From Maribellus comscasis (GTDB lineage: Bacteria; Bacteroidota; Bacteroidia; Bacteroidales; Prolixibacteraceae), in the NCBI RefSeq assembly GCF_009762775.1, contig NZ_CP046401.1:1302001-1366000 (forward strand): a stretch of DNA of 64,000 bases. Reading direction: 5' to 3'. The notes beneath the pieces were generated by a model. It had not been told where the DNA came from. It did no database searches and saw only the letters and a list, made by a program, of their open reading frames with translations. The position numbers and the translations under genes were made by a program. This document shows, one piece after another, positions 28,531 through 37,763 of the stretch (positions within the stretch are counted from its first letter, which is position 1; each line of letters opens with the position of its first letter).

Positions 28531-29706
28531 TTATCCGTATGCCCCCAATCCAAAAAAGGCACGTTTTTTTGCAAAGCGGTAAATCCAGCCTTTTTCAGGA
28601 ACAGGAGTTCCGGAACCGTGGCTCGGAACCAGAGGCATTGCTTTTAATCGTTCGGCTTCGTTTTCTCTTCCTGAAGAATCTTTTGCATTGTATTTTTCTG
28701 TCATTTCAACCAGCCATTTCGGGTCTTCCATAATTACACAGCCCGATGTTTTTTTTGGAATTTCATTTCTTAAAGCTTCCAGAAAAACCGATTCTTTGTA
28801 AATATTTTCAAGTGACTTATCCTCGACATTTTCTGCGGCAAACTGAATAACCGGGCAAGGTTCAACAAAACCCGATGCATTAATGTGATGACTCAAGCCG
28901 GTTGCTGCCGGGCAAAGTCCATTTCCATCCTGATCCCAGTACGCATCAATAATTGCGATATCAAACTGCGAGCGGGCATCTACCATAAATTGCCGCAGCT
29001 TTTGAATTTCATGTTTTTCCAAAGCCAGTTCAACAGTCGAATCCGCTCCCACCGGCCGGTAAATATAATACCAGAGGTAAGCCACATTTTTCTGAATCAG
29101 CGAATTGATAAAATCAGCAGAAAGCGCCAAATCCATATTCGATTTACAAACACTCATCGCCACTCCTGTAATTAATCCGGCATTGGTAGCATTTTCAACA
29201 GCTTCCACAGTTCGGCGAAAAACATCCTTCCCCCGGCGGCGAATATCAGCAACTACTTCATCGCCTTCAAAACTAATGAGCGGTGTTACATTTCCCAATT
29301 TTCGCAATTCTTCCGCCACTTCCGGAGTAAGCAGTGTCCCGTTTGTAAACAACTGGAAATAACAATCCGGATGCTTTTTCAGAACTTCAAAAAGAGGTCT
29401 GTATGTTAACGGCTCTCCACCCAGAATTCCAAAAAAATAAGAACCTTTTGCTTTGGTCTCTTCAATAATCCGGTTCAATGTTTCCGGCGACATGCGGGAG
29501 TTCTTTTTTTTATGTGTCACCCAGCAGCCTTGGCAATTCAGGTTGCAATCGTCGGTAACCGAAATAAAATGAAACGCCGGAAAAAAATCGCCATTTTTCA
29601 GTCGTTTTTGGTAACGCGCAAAACTCAGCGAACCTTTTACTCCCATGTTGTACACAAATTTGTACAAACATTTTCTATCTGTATTTTTAAGAATCCTTTT
29701 TATCAT
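28531..29706 (-). CDS. Radical SAM protein of the terpenoid-like operon
   Basis: This 391-residue enzyme has the radical SAM cluster motif CNLNCQGC (Cys 54, 58, 61) inside a typical barrel. The GGEPLTYRPLF motif follows. The C-terminal extension carries further cysteines (CPAATGL, EPCPVIQ, SGCVIMED) that may hold an auxiliary cluster as in SPASM-type proteins. I chose ATG 29706, giving a 20-base overlap with the ferredoxin-like gene; the longest frame would overlap it by 134 bases. It is not obviously HpnH (the adenosylhopane enzyme). The reaction is unknown; the context suggests modification of an isoprenoid or of a partner protein. Confidence 0.87.
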   Translation of the reverse strand: MIKRILKNTDRKCLYKFVYNMGVKGSLSFARYQKRLKNGDFFPAFHFISVTDDCNLNCQGCWVTHKKKNSRMSPETLNRIIEETKAKGSYFFGILGGEPLTYRPLFEVLKKHPDCYFQLFTNGTLLTPEVAEELRKLGNVTPLISFEGDEVVADIRRRGKDVFRRTVEAVENATNAGLITGVAMSVCKSNMDLALSADFINSLIQKNVAYLWYYIYRPVGADSTVELALEKHEIQKLRQFMVDARSQFDIAIIDAYWDQDGNGLCPAATGLSHHINASGFVEPCPVIQFAAENVEDKSLENIYKESVFLEALRNEIPKKTSGCVIMEDPKWLVEMTEKYNAKDSSGRENEAERLKAMPLVPSHGSGTPVPEKGWIYRFAKKRAFFGLGAYG

Positions 29707-30469
29707 TCTTTGTAAAATCCATTCCCAATTTAAACTCGGCCAGTGCTTTTCTGCGTTCTTCCTCTGCTTGTTCAACAACGCCCTGTCGGAAAATGTTCCG
29801 GCGATTTTGATTGCGGGCATTCAATGTTGTGAGCAAACTTCCTTTGTCAATCGACACCTTTTTCCCATTGGGTTCGTCTCCTGCCAGCACTGTGTTTTCT
29901 GCCAAACGAGGAAACATAATCGCCGAAGTCGGACAGGTTCTTCCACACGCAGGACAACCATTTTTGCAGGCCAGCGGATCAACTACGTTCAACTTTTTTT
30001 TATCGAAGCTGTAAACACCAAACAAACAAAATCGTGCACATTTTCCACAATTGGAACACAACGATTCATCAATTACAGGAAACCATGCCGGCACATCTAA
30101 ATCGGTAATCTGAACCTGATAACGGGCTTCGCCTTTTTCAATTTTAAAATCATTCTCCAACTTCGATAAAATCTTGTCAGCCGACAGTTCTTTAAAATTC
30201 AGCACTTCAAAATTACCAAAATCAATTCCGTTTTGCCGGAACATATTTTTAATGGCCCGCGGATAACACGCCACAATTATTTTTTGCTGAAATTCCTTTC
30301 CGATAGCATTTAACAAATCTTTTTCGTTGATGGTTAAAGCACATAAATCCTGCAACTCAAAAAGATCGACATCTAAATTTTTCAAGCCATTCAGAATTCC
30401 TTCCATCGATTCCGAAGAAATCACCTGAGCTTTACAGCGGCAAAAAAGTACGCATGATTTTTTTTCCAT
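29687..30469 (-). CDS. Ferredoxin-like protein with two 4Fe-4S clusters
   Basis: This 260-residue cytoplasmic protein has an N-terminal domain with a CRCK motif (FCRCKAQVIS). Two 4Fe-4S motifs follow in the second half, CSNCGKCARFC and CKNGCPACGRTCP (residues about 137-180). A basic, charged C-terminus ends the protein. It most likely feeds electrons to the radical SAM enzyme and the DUF116 domain downstream. An AAAGGAGG sequence only 2 bases before the ATG is unusual for this phylum and too close for normal Shine-Dalgarno use. It is the first gene of the operon and has a good promoter. Confidence 0.85.
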   Translation of the reverse strand: MEKKSCVLFCRCKAQVISSESMEGILNGLKNLDVDLFELQDLCALTINEKDLLNAIGKEFQQKIIVACYPRAIKNMFRQNGIDFGNFEVLNFKELSADKILSKLENDFKIEKGEARYQVQITDLDVPAWFPVIDESLCSNCGKCARFCLFGVYSFDKKKLNVVDPLACKNGCPACGRTCPTSAIMFPRLAENTVLAGDEPNGKKVSIDKGSLLTTLNARNQNRRNIFRQGVVEQAEEERRKALAEFKLGMDFTKNDKKDS

Positions 30470-30552
30470 AACCTCCTTTGGTTAACACTCCTAAATAACC
30501 AAAATTTTAGACAAATGTAAAATGAATACGACAGAAAAGAGTTTGAATGGGA

Positions 30553-30586
30553 CAAATTTAGAACAAAAGCTAATTTTTAAATCAAA
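30553..30586 (-). promoter_or_regulatory. Promoter of the ferredoxin/radical SAM/prenyl operon
   Basis: On the minus strand TTTG (30586-30583), 22 bases, TAAATTTG (30560-30553), matching the Bacteroidota consensus. The predicted start is near 30546, with a leader of about 75 bases. A second isolated -7 box, TACATTTG, lies at 30519-30512. Confidence 0.55.
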
Positions 30587-30634
30587 ACGGTCAAATTTAT
30601 ATCCTGCCAGATTGTATATTTGATAAAAAACGAA

Positions 30635-30895
30635 ATGGAAAAACTAAGCAATTTACCCAATATCAGCAAAGTTTTGGAAAACGAGTTAGAACAGGTTGGA
30701 ATTACTTCCGCTGAAGAGTTACGGGAGGTGGGGACAGAGAGTGCTTTTGTCCGTATTCTGACCATTGACGAAACGGCTTGCTTTAGTAAACTTTGTGCGT
30801 TGGAGGGAGCCATCCAGGGAATCCGCTGGCACAATTTATCGTCCAACCGGAAAGAAGAATTACGTGGATTTTTTAGAATAAAAAAGTTGAAATAA
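30635..30895 (+). CDS. TfoX C-terminal-domain protein
   Basis: This 86-residue protein has the TfoX-C helix-hairpin-helix pattern (LPNISKVLENELEQVGI, then ELREVGTESAFVRI and CALEGAIQGIRWHNL). In gamma-proteobacteria the full TfoX regulates competence. Short C-terminal-only proteins like this are common and of unknown function. ATG 30635 fits the family; an in-frame TTG at 30620 overlaps a TATATTTG box (30615-30622). It is followed 51 bases later by a VOC protein gene in the same direction. Confidence 0.82.
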   Translation: MEKLSNLPNISKVLENELEQVGITSAEELREVGTESAFVRILTIDETACFSKLCALEGAIQGIRWHNLSSNRKEELRGFFRIKKLK

Positions 30896-30946
30896 ATACA
30901 TGTAACAACAGACTACAAAGAGAAAACAAATTAAAACCTTGGCGAA

Positions 30947-31372
30947 ATGAAACCACGTTTAAATATTGTAACACTGGGTGTAAAAAACCTCCAAGAATCA
31001 AGAGCTTTTTACAAAAATGCTTTCGGCTGGGAACTGGCCAACGGAAGTGATGAAAACATTGTATTTTTCAATCACGGAGGAATTGTGCTGGCTTTATACC
31101 CATTAGACAAACTGGCTGAAGATGCGGGAATTACAGCAGAACGTTCCGGCTTTTCGGGAGTAACACTGGCTATCAATCAGGATTCAAAAGAAGCATTGAT
31201 TGAAACGTTTAATAAAGCAGTAGAAAACGGAGCTAAAATTCTGGTGGAACCGCGCGAAACCTTCTGGGGAGGTTTTGATGCCTACTTTGCCGATCCCGAT
31301 GGCCATCCCTGGGAAATTGCCTGGGCACCATTCTGGAAGTTTGATGAACAGGGGAGTTTGTTTTTGGGATAA
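30947..31372 (+). CDS. VOC-family (glyoxalase-like) protein
   Basis: This 141-residue protein has the paired beta-alpha-beta-beta-beta units of the vicinal oxygen chelate fold: NIVTLGVKNLQESRAFYKNAFGW at the N-terminus and FADPDGHPWEIAW at the C-terminus. Members bind a metal and act as lyases, dioxygenases or resistance proteins. The substrate is unknown. It was probably transcribed with the TfoX-C gene. Confidence 0.88.
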   Translation: MKPRLNIVTLGVKNLQESRAFYKNAFGWELANGSDENIVFFNHGGIVLALYPLDKLAEDAGITAERSGFSGVTLAINQDSKEALIETFNKAVENGAKILVEPRETFWGGFDAYFADPDGHPWEIAWAPFWKFDEQGSLFLG

Positions 31373-31485
31373 CCGACCTTCAAGCAAAAAAGGATGCCAC
31401 CTTTTTGTAAAGACGGCTTCCTTCCCGGGTTCAGCAATTTTTATTCGCTGTAATTTAAATGGCTGTTAAAGATCGCAAATTCCAA

Positions 31486-32952
31486 CTATTTTTCAGGAAT
31501 ATTTTCGAGTGTCACCACCAGAAAATCCCAGAATTTTTTTACACTTTCAATATTTACTTTTTCATCAGGAGAATGAGGGAAACGAATGGTGGGACCAAAC
31601 GAGATCATATCCCAGTTCTGATACTTTCCTCCAAGAATTCCGCACTCCAGTCCGGCATGAATTGCCTTTATTTCAGGTATTTTGTTAAAATTTTTATTAT
31701 AGACTTCCTGCATTGTTTTCAAAATAGGTGAATCCATGTTGGGTTTCCACCCGGGATAGGCGCCGGTAAAAGACACCTCGGCTCCGGCAAGGGTAAAAAC
31801 AGCTTTAATTCTTGAAGCCAAATCCTCTTTGGCCGAATCTACCGAACTGCGCATCAATGCAGCACACAAAATAGTTTTCTTTTGAGCATCCGATTTTACG
31901 ATAGCCAGGTTTGTTGAAGTTTCAACTAACCCTTCCATACTGTCGCTCATTCGAACTACCCCGTTGGGGCATGCGACAACCGACAAAGTAAGACGAACCT
32001 GTGTTTTTTCATCTATCAAATCTGAAGGGACTGTTGCCTGCTCAACGGTAATTTTTAAATCGGGTTCAGTAACAGCCAGTTCGGTTTTAATTGTATCAGA
32101 AATTTCTTCAACCAGGGCTACAAAATCTGCAACATCCGCTTCGTTTACTGCAAGCAAACCAAAAGCCTCACGAGGAATAGCATTTCGTAAACTTCCCCCA
32201 TCAATACTCGCCAGGCGCACACCAAGTTTTGCGTATGCCGCATTCAGAATACGAAAAAAAACCATATTGGCATTTCCTCTTCCCAGTGAAATATCCATTC
32301 CCGAATGTCCCCCTTTCATACCGGTTACATTTAGTTTCATCCCGGTGAAACCGGCGGGCACTTTTTCTGTTGAGTAGGCAAACAAAGCACTGGCATCCTC
32401 CCCGCCGGCACAGCCTACATACAATTCACCTTCGTCTTCAGAATCCATATTAATAAGAATATCGCCCTGAAGGACGCCCGGGGCCAATCCGTTTGCTCCG
32501 TCCATCCCGGTTTCTTCGGTTGCAGTAAGTAAAACCTCAACCGGCCCATGTTGAATTGTTTTTGAAGCCAATACCGCCAGGGCCGCAGAAACCCCGATAC
32601 CGTTATCTGCTCCCAATGTTGTACCCCTTGCTTTTACCCAGTCGCTATCTACAAAAGCTTCAATCGGATCTGTTTCAAAGTTGTGTTCTTTATCGCTGTT
32701 TTTTTGCGGAACCATATCGAGATGCCCCTGAAGAATTACACCTTTCCGGTTTTCCATTCCGGATGAAGCAGGCTTGCGGATTATCACATTCCCTGCATCA
32801 TCTTTGAGGGTTTCCAAACCCAAATTTTTCCCAAAATTATACGCCCACCTCTGAATTTCTTCTTCGTGATCAGAGGGACGTGGAATTTTTGTCATCCGAT
32901 CAAAAATGCTCCAGACTTCCCGGGGCTCCAAACTTTTTATTTCAGTATTCAT
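31486..32952 (-). CDS. pepD: Aminoacyl-histidine dipeptidase (M20 family)
   Basis: This 488-residue cytosolic metallopeptidase cleaves Xaa-His and other dipeptides. The metal ligands are visible in GHLDMVPQ, the ARGTTLGADNGIG segment, TATEETGMDG and INMDSED. The lid domain follows (about 200-380). Length is typical of PepD. It fits a peptide-feeding theme with the two POT transporters and the S9 peptidase. It is a single gene, divergent from the POT transporter. Confidence 0.93.
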   Translation of the reverse strand: MNTEIKSLEPREVWSIFDRMTKIPRPSDHEEEIQRWAYNFGKNLGLETLKDDAGNVIIRKPASSGMENRKGVILQGHLDMVPQKNSDKEHNFETDPIEAFVDSDWVKARGTTLGADNGIGVSAALAVLASKTIQHGPVEVLLTATEETGMDGANGLAPGVLQGDILINMDSEDEGELYVGCAGGEDASALFAYSTEKVPAGFTGMKLNVTGMKGGHSGMDISLGRGNANMVFFRILNAAYAKLGVRLASIDGGSLRNAIPREAFGLLAVNEADVADFVALVEEISDTIKTELAVTEPDLKITVEQATVPSDLIDEKTQVRLTLSVVACPNGVVRMSDSMEGLVETSTNLAIVKSDAQKKTILCAALMRSSVDSAKEDLASRIKAVFTLAGAEVSFTGAYPGWKPNMDSPILKTMQEVYNKNFNKIPEIKAIHAGLECGILGGKYQNWDMISFGPTIRFPHSPDEKVNIESVKKFWDFLVVTLENIPEK

Positions 32953-33184
32953 GATTATGATTTAATATTTTATTTCTGTTGCTGCTTCTTTAATACCAAA
33001 AATTGTAACGATACTTATTTTTTAATGTGATAACAAAACAAAAGGAAAATTTATAATTTGTCAAAATTCGCAAAAAATCCTTGCAAAATGTATAAAATTT
33101 CAGTTAAAGAATGTAAAACCTGATATGCATCCACGATTTGTTATGATATAATTGATACTTTTAGCCCTTTCAAAAAAAATTAAT

Positions 33185-34711
33185 ATGAGTGATAAGAACA
33201 AGGCATTTTTCGGACATCCGATTGGATTGTCAACTTTATTTGCCAGCGAACTTTGGGAGAGGTTTAGTTACTATGGAATGAGAGCACTATTGGTGCTTTT
33301 TTTAACTGCGACGTTTGCTTCCGGTGGTTTCGAAATGGCGGAACTTGATGCATTTACTATTTATGGAATTTTCACCGGTCTGGTATATGTAACTCCTATC
33401 ATTGGAGGAATGTTAGCCGACAAAGTACTTGGGCAACGCAAATCAATTTATATTGGCGGTTTAACCATGGCAATTGGTCAACTTCTGCTGGCTTCTAGTG
33501 CCTGGCTTCACGGAGCTGATGTAGATGTTGAATTACGAAAAACATTATTTTTCTCAGGACTGGGGATTTTGATAGCAGGTAACGGCTTTTTTAAACCCAA
33601 TATTTCAACCATGGTTGGTGAACTGTACGATAACAACGACCCAAGAAAAGACGGTGGCTTTACCATTTTTTACATGGGGATAAATATTGGTGCATTTCTT
33701 TCACCACTGGTTGCCGGAAAATTGGGCGAACAGGTGGCCTGGCAATATGGATTCCTGTCGGCGGGTGTTGGAATGATACTTGGAACAGTATGGTTTTTTG
33801 TTCGCAGCCACACACTTGGCCATATAGGAATGCCTCCAAAGGTAAAAGCAGAAAGGGTACGCCTGATAATAAAAGACTGGATAAGCATTTTGATTTATGT
33901 CGTAGGCTTGGTAGGCCTTATTTTTGGTGTCATTGTAGGTTGGGGCGTTTTGCCGTCAGCGGTAAGCAAAACCATTATTTATGTTGTAGCTATTGGAGGT
34001 ACACTCTACCTTTTATCCAGTATTTTCAAAGGTACATCAGGAAAAACAGAATGGTCGAGAGTCGGAGTTATTCTAATCCTGGCCTTGTTTAATGTCTTTT
34101 TCTGGAGTGGTTTTGAACAGGCAGGAACCACATTTAACATATTTGCGCGCGACAATACGCAAAGAATGGTTGGAAACTGGGAAATTCCAGCTACCTGGTT
34201 TCAAAGTATAAATGCTTTTTATATTGTTGCTTTTGCTCCTCTTTTTAGTATTTTGTGGGTAAAACTCGACAGGGTTAAGCTTAATCCCAGTACTCCACAA
34301 AAATTTGGATTGGGAATGACTTTTCTGGCTTTAGGTTTTGTGATTATGGCCATTGCTTTTTCAAAATCAACATCCGGGGAAGAAGTAAGGTTGGTGAGCC
34401 CGTTGTGGTTGGGAATGGTTTATATGTTTCATACATGGGGCGAGCTTTCTTTGTCGCCGATTGGGCTGTCGATGGTTACCAAACTTTCTCCGCCCAAACT
34501 GGTATCAACCATGATGGGAATCTGGATGGGATCGTGGGCAGCTGGAAACTTTGTTGCTTCACAAATGAAAGCTATATCGATCCGTCTGCAGGATCTATTG
34601 GGAATGGAAATTCAGGTTTTCTGGTTAATTGCAATTCAGTCAGCAATTATCGCAGCCATTCTGTTTTTGATGGCGCCCATGTTAAAAAGAATGATGCACG
34701 GAATCAAATAA
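33185..34711 (+). CDS. POT-family proton-coupled peptide transporter (first copy)
   Basis: This 508-residue inner-membrane protein of the major facilitator superfamily imports di- and tripeptides with protons. The POT signature ELWERFSYYGMR near the N-terminus contains the ExxERF proton-coupling motif. GNGFFKPNISTMVG and FYMGINIGAF follow. About 12-14 membrane segments are visible. ATG 33185 places the WERF motif as in the family; the longer frame starts at an upstream in-frame codon with no support. It ends at a strong terminator shared with the convergent DUF4831 gene. Confidence 0.93.
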   Translation: MSDKNKAFFGHPIGLSTLFASELWERFSYYGMRALLVLFLTATFASGGFEMAELDAFTIYGIFTGLVYVTPIIGGMLADKVLGQRKSIYIGGLTMAIGQLLLASSAWLHGADVDVELRKTLFFSGLGILIAGNGFFKPNISTMVGELYDNNDPRKDGGFTIFYMGINIGAFLSPLVAGKLGEQVAWQYGFLSAGVGMILGTVWFFVRSHTLGHIGMPPKVKAERVRLIIKDWISILIYVVGLVGLIFGVIVGWGVLPSAVSKTIIYVVAIGGTLYLLSSIFKGTSGKTEWSRVGVILILALFNVFFWSGFEQAGTTFNIFARDNTQRMVGNWEIPATWFQSINAFYIVAFAPLFSILWVKLDRVKLNPSTPQKFGLGMTFLALGFVIMAIAFSKSTSGEEVRLVSPLWLGMVYMFHTWGELSLSPIGLSMVTKLSPPKLVSTMMGIWMGSWAAGNFVASQMKAISIRLQDLLGMEIQVFWLIAIQSAIIAAILFLMAPMLKRMMHGIK

Positions 34712-34723
34712 AATACTTCAACA

Positions 34724-34761
34724 GACATAAAAAAACCGGCGCTGGCCGGTTTTTTTATGTC
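34724..34761. terminator. Bidirectional terminator
   Basis: A 16-bp perfect stem (34724-34739 with 34746-34761) whose arms contain A7 and T7 tracts around a CCGG core. It serves the POT gene and the convergent DUF4831 gene. Confidence 0.85.
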
Positions 34762-34784
34762 TTATTTTTTTCAAATCTCTAAAA

Positions 34785-35894
34785 TCATTTTTTTGAAACC
34801 GATTCAATTGCACCTGTTTCCGGATGAATTTTCAAACTATAATCGCCAAATAATAATTCTTCAGGCACTGGTGCAACAGAACCAAACTGTGCAATAGCTG
34901 TCCGCACAGAAGCAATGGTTTTTAGTTCATAAATTAAACTCACTGTTCCAACTCCCGGCATACGATAGTATACGCCGCTCTCACCAGCAACAGGGTTATC
35001 CGATTTTACAAGACCTGTATACTTCTTTTCCAAGTCATTCTGAGGTTCTACTTTTAACATTACAGGTTTTCCGGAAAGATCAGTGGAAGGAACAACCCCC
35101 TTTTCATCAGAAAACCGAAAAGCAATTTCGCCGTTACTACCTGAAGCTGTTGGGACAAAATCGAAACTAAATACTTCGTGGCTGTATGTTGTTCGCCCGG
35201 TAAACAAACTCAGGTAATTTTTTTCCATCTGTTTTAATTCATCCAGACTAATTCTGTATGCATCCCCGTCGGGATGAAATTCATCAAGCAAACCAGAAAC
35301 GATATCATACTGATTTAAACGGCATTCCAACACCCGCAAAGCGGCGTCACTCGCTTTCTCCTCAACAGTTTTTCTCACCGGTCTGAAATTATTTGTTGAA
35401 TCTCCTGTTGTATACATCGGAGAGTCATTAAAATTTTCAAATGAAAATCCATCATCATATTCTGGCGTGGTAATAAATTCGTTGCTTTTCACTGTTGGTC
35501 CAGTCTCAGCGGTAAACTCTGAATTGATACCCGCCAAACGTCCGTCTGGTGTCAGATTAAGCAAAAAGGAAGCATCTCCCAGGGCTTTATAAACCTGATC
35601 AGGGTCAGGCTCGGCAAATGTTTCCATTTTCACGTCTTCAAAACTCCATTTCACAGCCTCTCTGTTTTTTGCATTTGTAATTCCCAACAACTGTTCGGCA
35701 TATGCTGCATAGGGGCCGGGAACAAATTTTTCCTGAACGACCTTTACATATACCCTCACTCCTGTCCGGGGTAAGGCATATACTATTCCCTCTACAAAGG
35801 TCGGAACAGCTTCTTCGTCATCCTTTTTTCTTCTTTGCCCAAAAGCAGGAATAACGATCGAAATAACCAGAATGCTTATCAATAATTTCTTCAT
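34785..35894 (-). CDS. DUF4831-family secreted protein
   Basis: This 369-residue protein has a signal peptide (MKKLLISILVISIVIPAFG-Q). A basic-acidic linker (RRKKDDEE) follows, then a domain with VEGIVYALPRTGVRVYV and PGPYAAYAEQLLGI. These are the conserved features of DUF4831, a Bacteroidota-specific family of unknown function. ATG 35894 is chosen because it starts the signal peptide directly. It lies 72 bases downstream of the NAD(P)H-hydrate repair gene and may share its transcript. Confidence 0.82.
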   Translation of the reverse strand: MKKLLISILVISIVIPAFGQRRKKDDEEAVPTFVEGIVYALPRTGVRVYVKVVQEKFVPGPYAAYAEQLLGITNAKNREAVKWSFEDVKMETFAEPDPDQVYKALGDASFLLNLTPDGRLAGINSEFTAETGPTVKSNEFITTPEYDDGFSFENFNDSPMYTTGDSTNNFRPVRKTVEEKASDAALRVLECRLNQYDIVSGLLDEFHPDGDAYRISLDELKQMEKNYLSLFTGRTTYSHEVFSFDFVPTASGSNGEIAFRFSDEKGVVPSTDLSGKPVMLKVEPQNDLEKKYTGLVKSDNPVAGESGVYYRMPGVGTVSLIYELKTIASVRTAIAQFGSVAPVPEELLFGDYSLKIHPETGAIESVSKK

Positions 35895-35966
35895 ATCTTT
35901 TTTATTTAAAGACCTAAAAATAGAGAATTTATTATGCAATTCAAGAAAAAAATCATTCTCTAAAAG

Positions 35967-37487
35967 TTAATTTGTCTCCTTATTTAATTCAATAAATGCT
36001 TTCCCAAGGTAATCCGTTATATCTCCCGCAATCAGGGCAGGCTCTGACTTTTCCCGGGCGGCGAGGTCTCCCGCAAGCCCATGCAGATACACACCGGCAA
36101 TTGCTGCTGCTTCGGAAGAGATTCCCTGTGCCAGTAATCCAAGCAAAATCCCGGTCAGCGTATCGCCGCTTCCGGCTGTTGCCATTCCCGGGTTCCCTGT
36201 GGAATTAAAGAACAGTTGTCCGTTGGGTGTTGCGATAACAGTATAAGCTCCTTTTAAAATCACAATCGTATGATACTTTTGTGCAAACTCCTTTTGTTGT
36301 TGAATTCTTTCATACGAATTTGATGAATTGCCAACAAGCCTTTTAAACTCACCGGGATGTGGAGTTAATATTGATTTTCCAGGCAGCTTTTGCAGCCACT
36401 CGCTATTTTCCGAGAGAATATTTAAACCGTCGGCATCGATTACCAAAGGAACTTTGGCTTTTTCGAGAAGTTCACAAAGCGCTTTTTGCGAGTTTCGTTT
36501 TTTATCTATTCCTGGTCCAACTCCAATGGCTGAAAAGGCTGATAAATCAGGAAACTCCGTAAAAATTGCATCATGTTGATCGATACTGGTCATTGCCTCA
36601 GGTACCGCAGTTTGAATGATGGAGTATCCTAAACGTGGAATATGCGTGGTTAACAAACCTACTCCTGCCCGTAAACAACTTCTGGAAGCCAGGACGGCAG
36701 CCCCCATTTTCCCAAAACTGCCGGCAATCAACAATGCATGTCCAAAGTTGCCTTTGTGCGCAAATTTTGAACGGGAAGCAATTGTCTTTTTTACATCTTC
36801 TTCTTCAATAAAAAATGTATTTGAAGGAGTTTGTTCTATTCCACCCGGATGCAAACCAATGGGAAGTACTTCCCATTTTCCGGTATATGTTTCATTTTCA
36901 GGAAAAAGAAAACTAATTTTTGGAAACTGAAACGTGAGTGTAAAATCAGCTTTTATAATATTTCCGGGAATATTTAATGAATTGTCTTCGCCCATCAGAC
37001 CGCTGGGAATATCGATAGCTACTTTGGTATTTTCAAGCTGGTTTATCTCCTCAACAATTGCTGCCGGAAAACCTTCAAGTGGCCTCGACAAGCCGGAACC
37101 AAACATCCCATCCAAAATTACATCAGTTAAACCAAGTTCAGGAAATCCACTTTCATCCTTAAATTTCACCAGCTTAACTTTGTTTTGTTCTTCCAGGCGT
37201 TTCCAGTTTACTGCCGGTGACCCTTTTAACTCTTTCCCAAAATCGAGTAAAAAAACTTCACAAACAAAATCCAAATTGGCTAGTTGACAGGCAATGGCCA
37301 GCGCATCGCCTCCATTATTTCCCGGGCCGGCAAAAAATACCATTTTCTGTTCTGTTGAAAAACGTTTTACCAGCCAGTGGGTAATTTGCAGTGCGGCCCG
37401 CTCCATTAGATCGATATCCGAAATGGGTTCATTTTCAATTGTAAACTTGTCTATTCCTGCTATTTGTTTTGTTGTAAAAAGTTTCAT
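35967..37487 (-). CDS. nnr: Bifunctional NAD(P)H-hydrate epimerase / ADP-dependent dehydratase
   Basis: This 506-residue metabolite-repair enzyme restores damaged NADH and NADPH hydrates. The N-terminal YjeF epimerase domain (about 1-215) has FFAGPGNNGGDALAIA and DGMFGSGLSRP. The C-terminal carbohydrate-kinase-like dehydratase domain (about 225-506) has HKGNFGHALLIAGS, TPHPGEFKRL and the NPGMATAGSGDTLTG ATP/ADP motif with the catalytic Asp. Both halves look intact. Confidence 0.95.
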   Translation of the reverse strand: MKLFTTKQIAGIDKFTIENEPISDIDLMERAALQITHWLVKRFSTEQKMVFFAGPGNNGGDALAIACQLANLDFVCEVFLLDFGKELKGSPAVNWKRLEEQNKVKLVKFKDESGFPELGLTDVILDGMFGSGLSRPLEGFPAAIVEEINQLENTKVAIDIPSGLMGEDNSLNIPGNIIKADFTLTFQFPKISFLFPENETYTGKWEVLPIGLHPGGIEQTPSNTFFIEEEDVKKTIASRSKFAHKGNFGHALLIAGSFGKMGAAVLASRSCLRAGVGLLTTHIPRLGYSIIQTAVPEAMTSIDQHDAIFTEFPDLSAFSAIGVGPGIDKKRNSQKALCELLEKAKVPLVIDADGLNILSENSEWLQKLPGKSILTPHPGEFKRLVGNSSNSYERIQQQKEFAQKYHTIVILKGAYTVIATPNGQLFFNSTGNPGMATAGSGDTLTGILLGLLAQGISSEAAAIAGVYLHGLAGDLAAREKSEPALIAGDITDYLGKAFIELNKETN

Positions 37488-37763
37488 TCGTGTGCTTTAA
37501 AAATTCCAATTTCAATAATAAATAACTATTATTATAAACAAATAAAAATACAAAAATTAAAAGCAAATTATAAGGCTCCGGTGAATATGCAAATCCATGA
37601 ATCGAAAAAAATTATTACAGAAATCAATCAGGTTAAAAGCCGCGAAAATCTTTAGCTATGCTATTTTGTCGGAATGTACTGATCTATTTCATGTTCTGAA
37701 GATAAAAGATTTTTATATTTGCTGACTTGGGAAAGAAATCAAAATAATGCTAAACGAATAATT

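Noticed and set aside
29707..29820. N-terminal extension of the radical SAM protein
   Set aside because: It would overlap the ferredoxin-like gene by 134 bases; the ATG at 29706 leaves a normal 20-base overlap.
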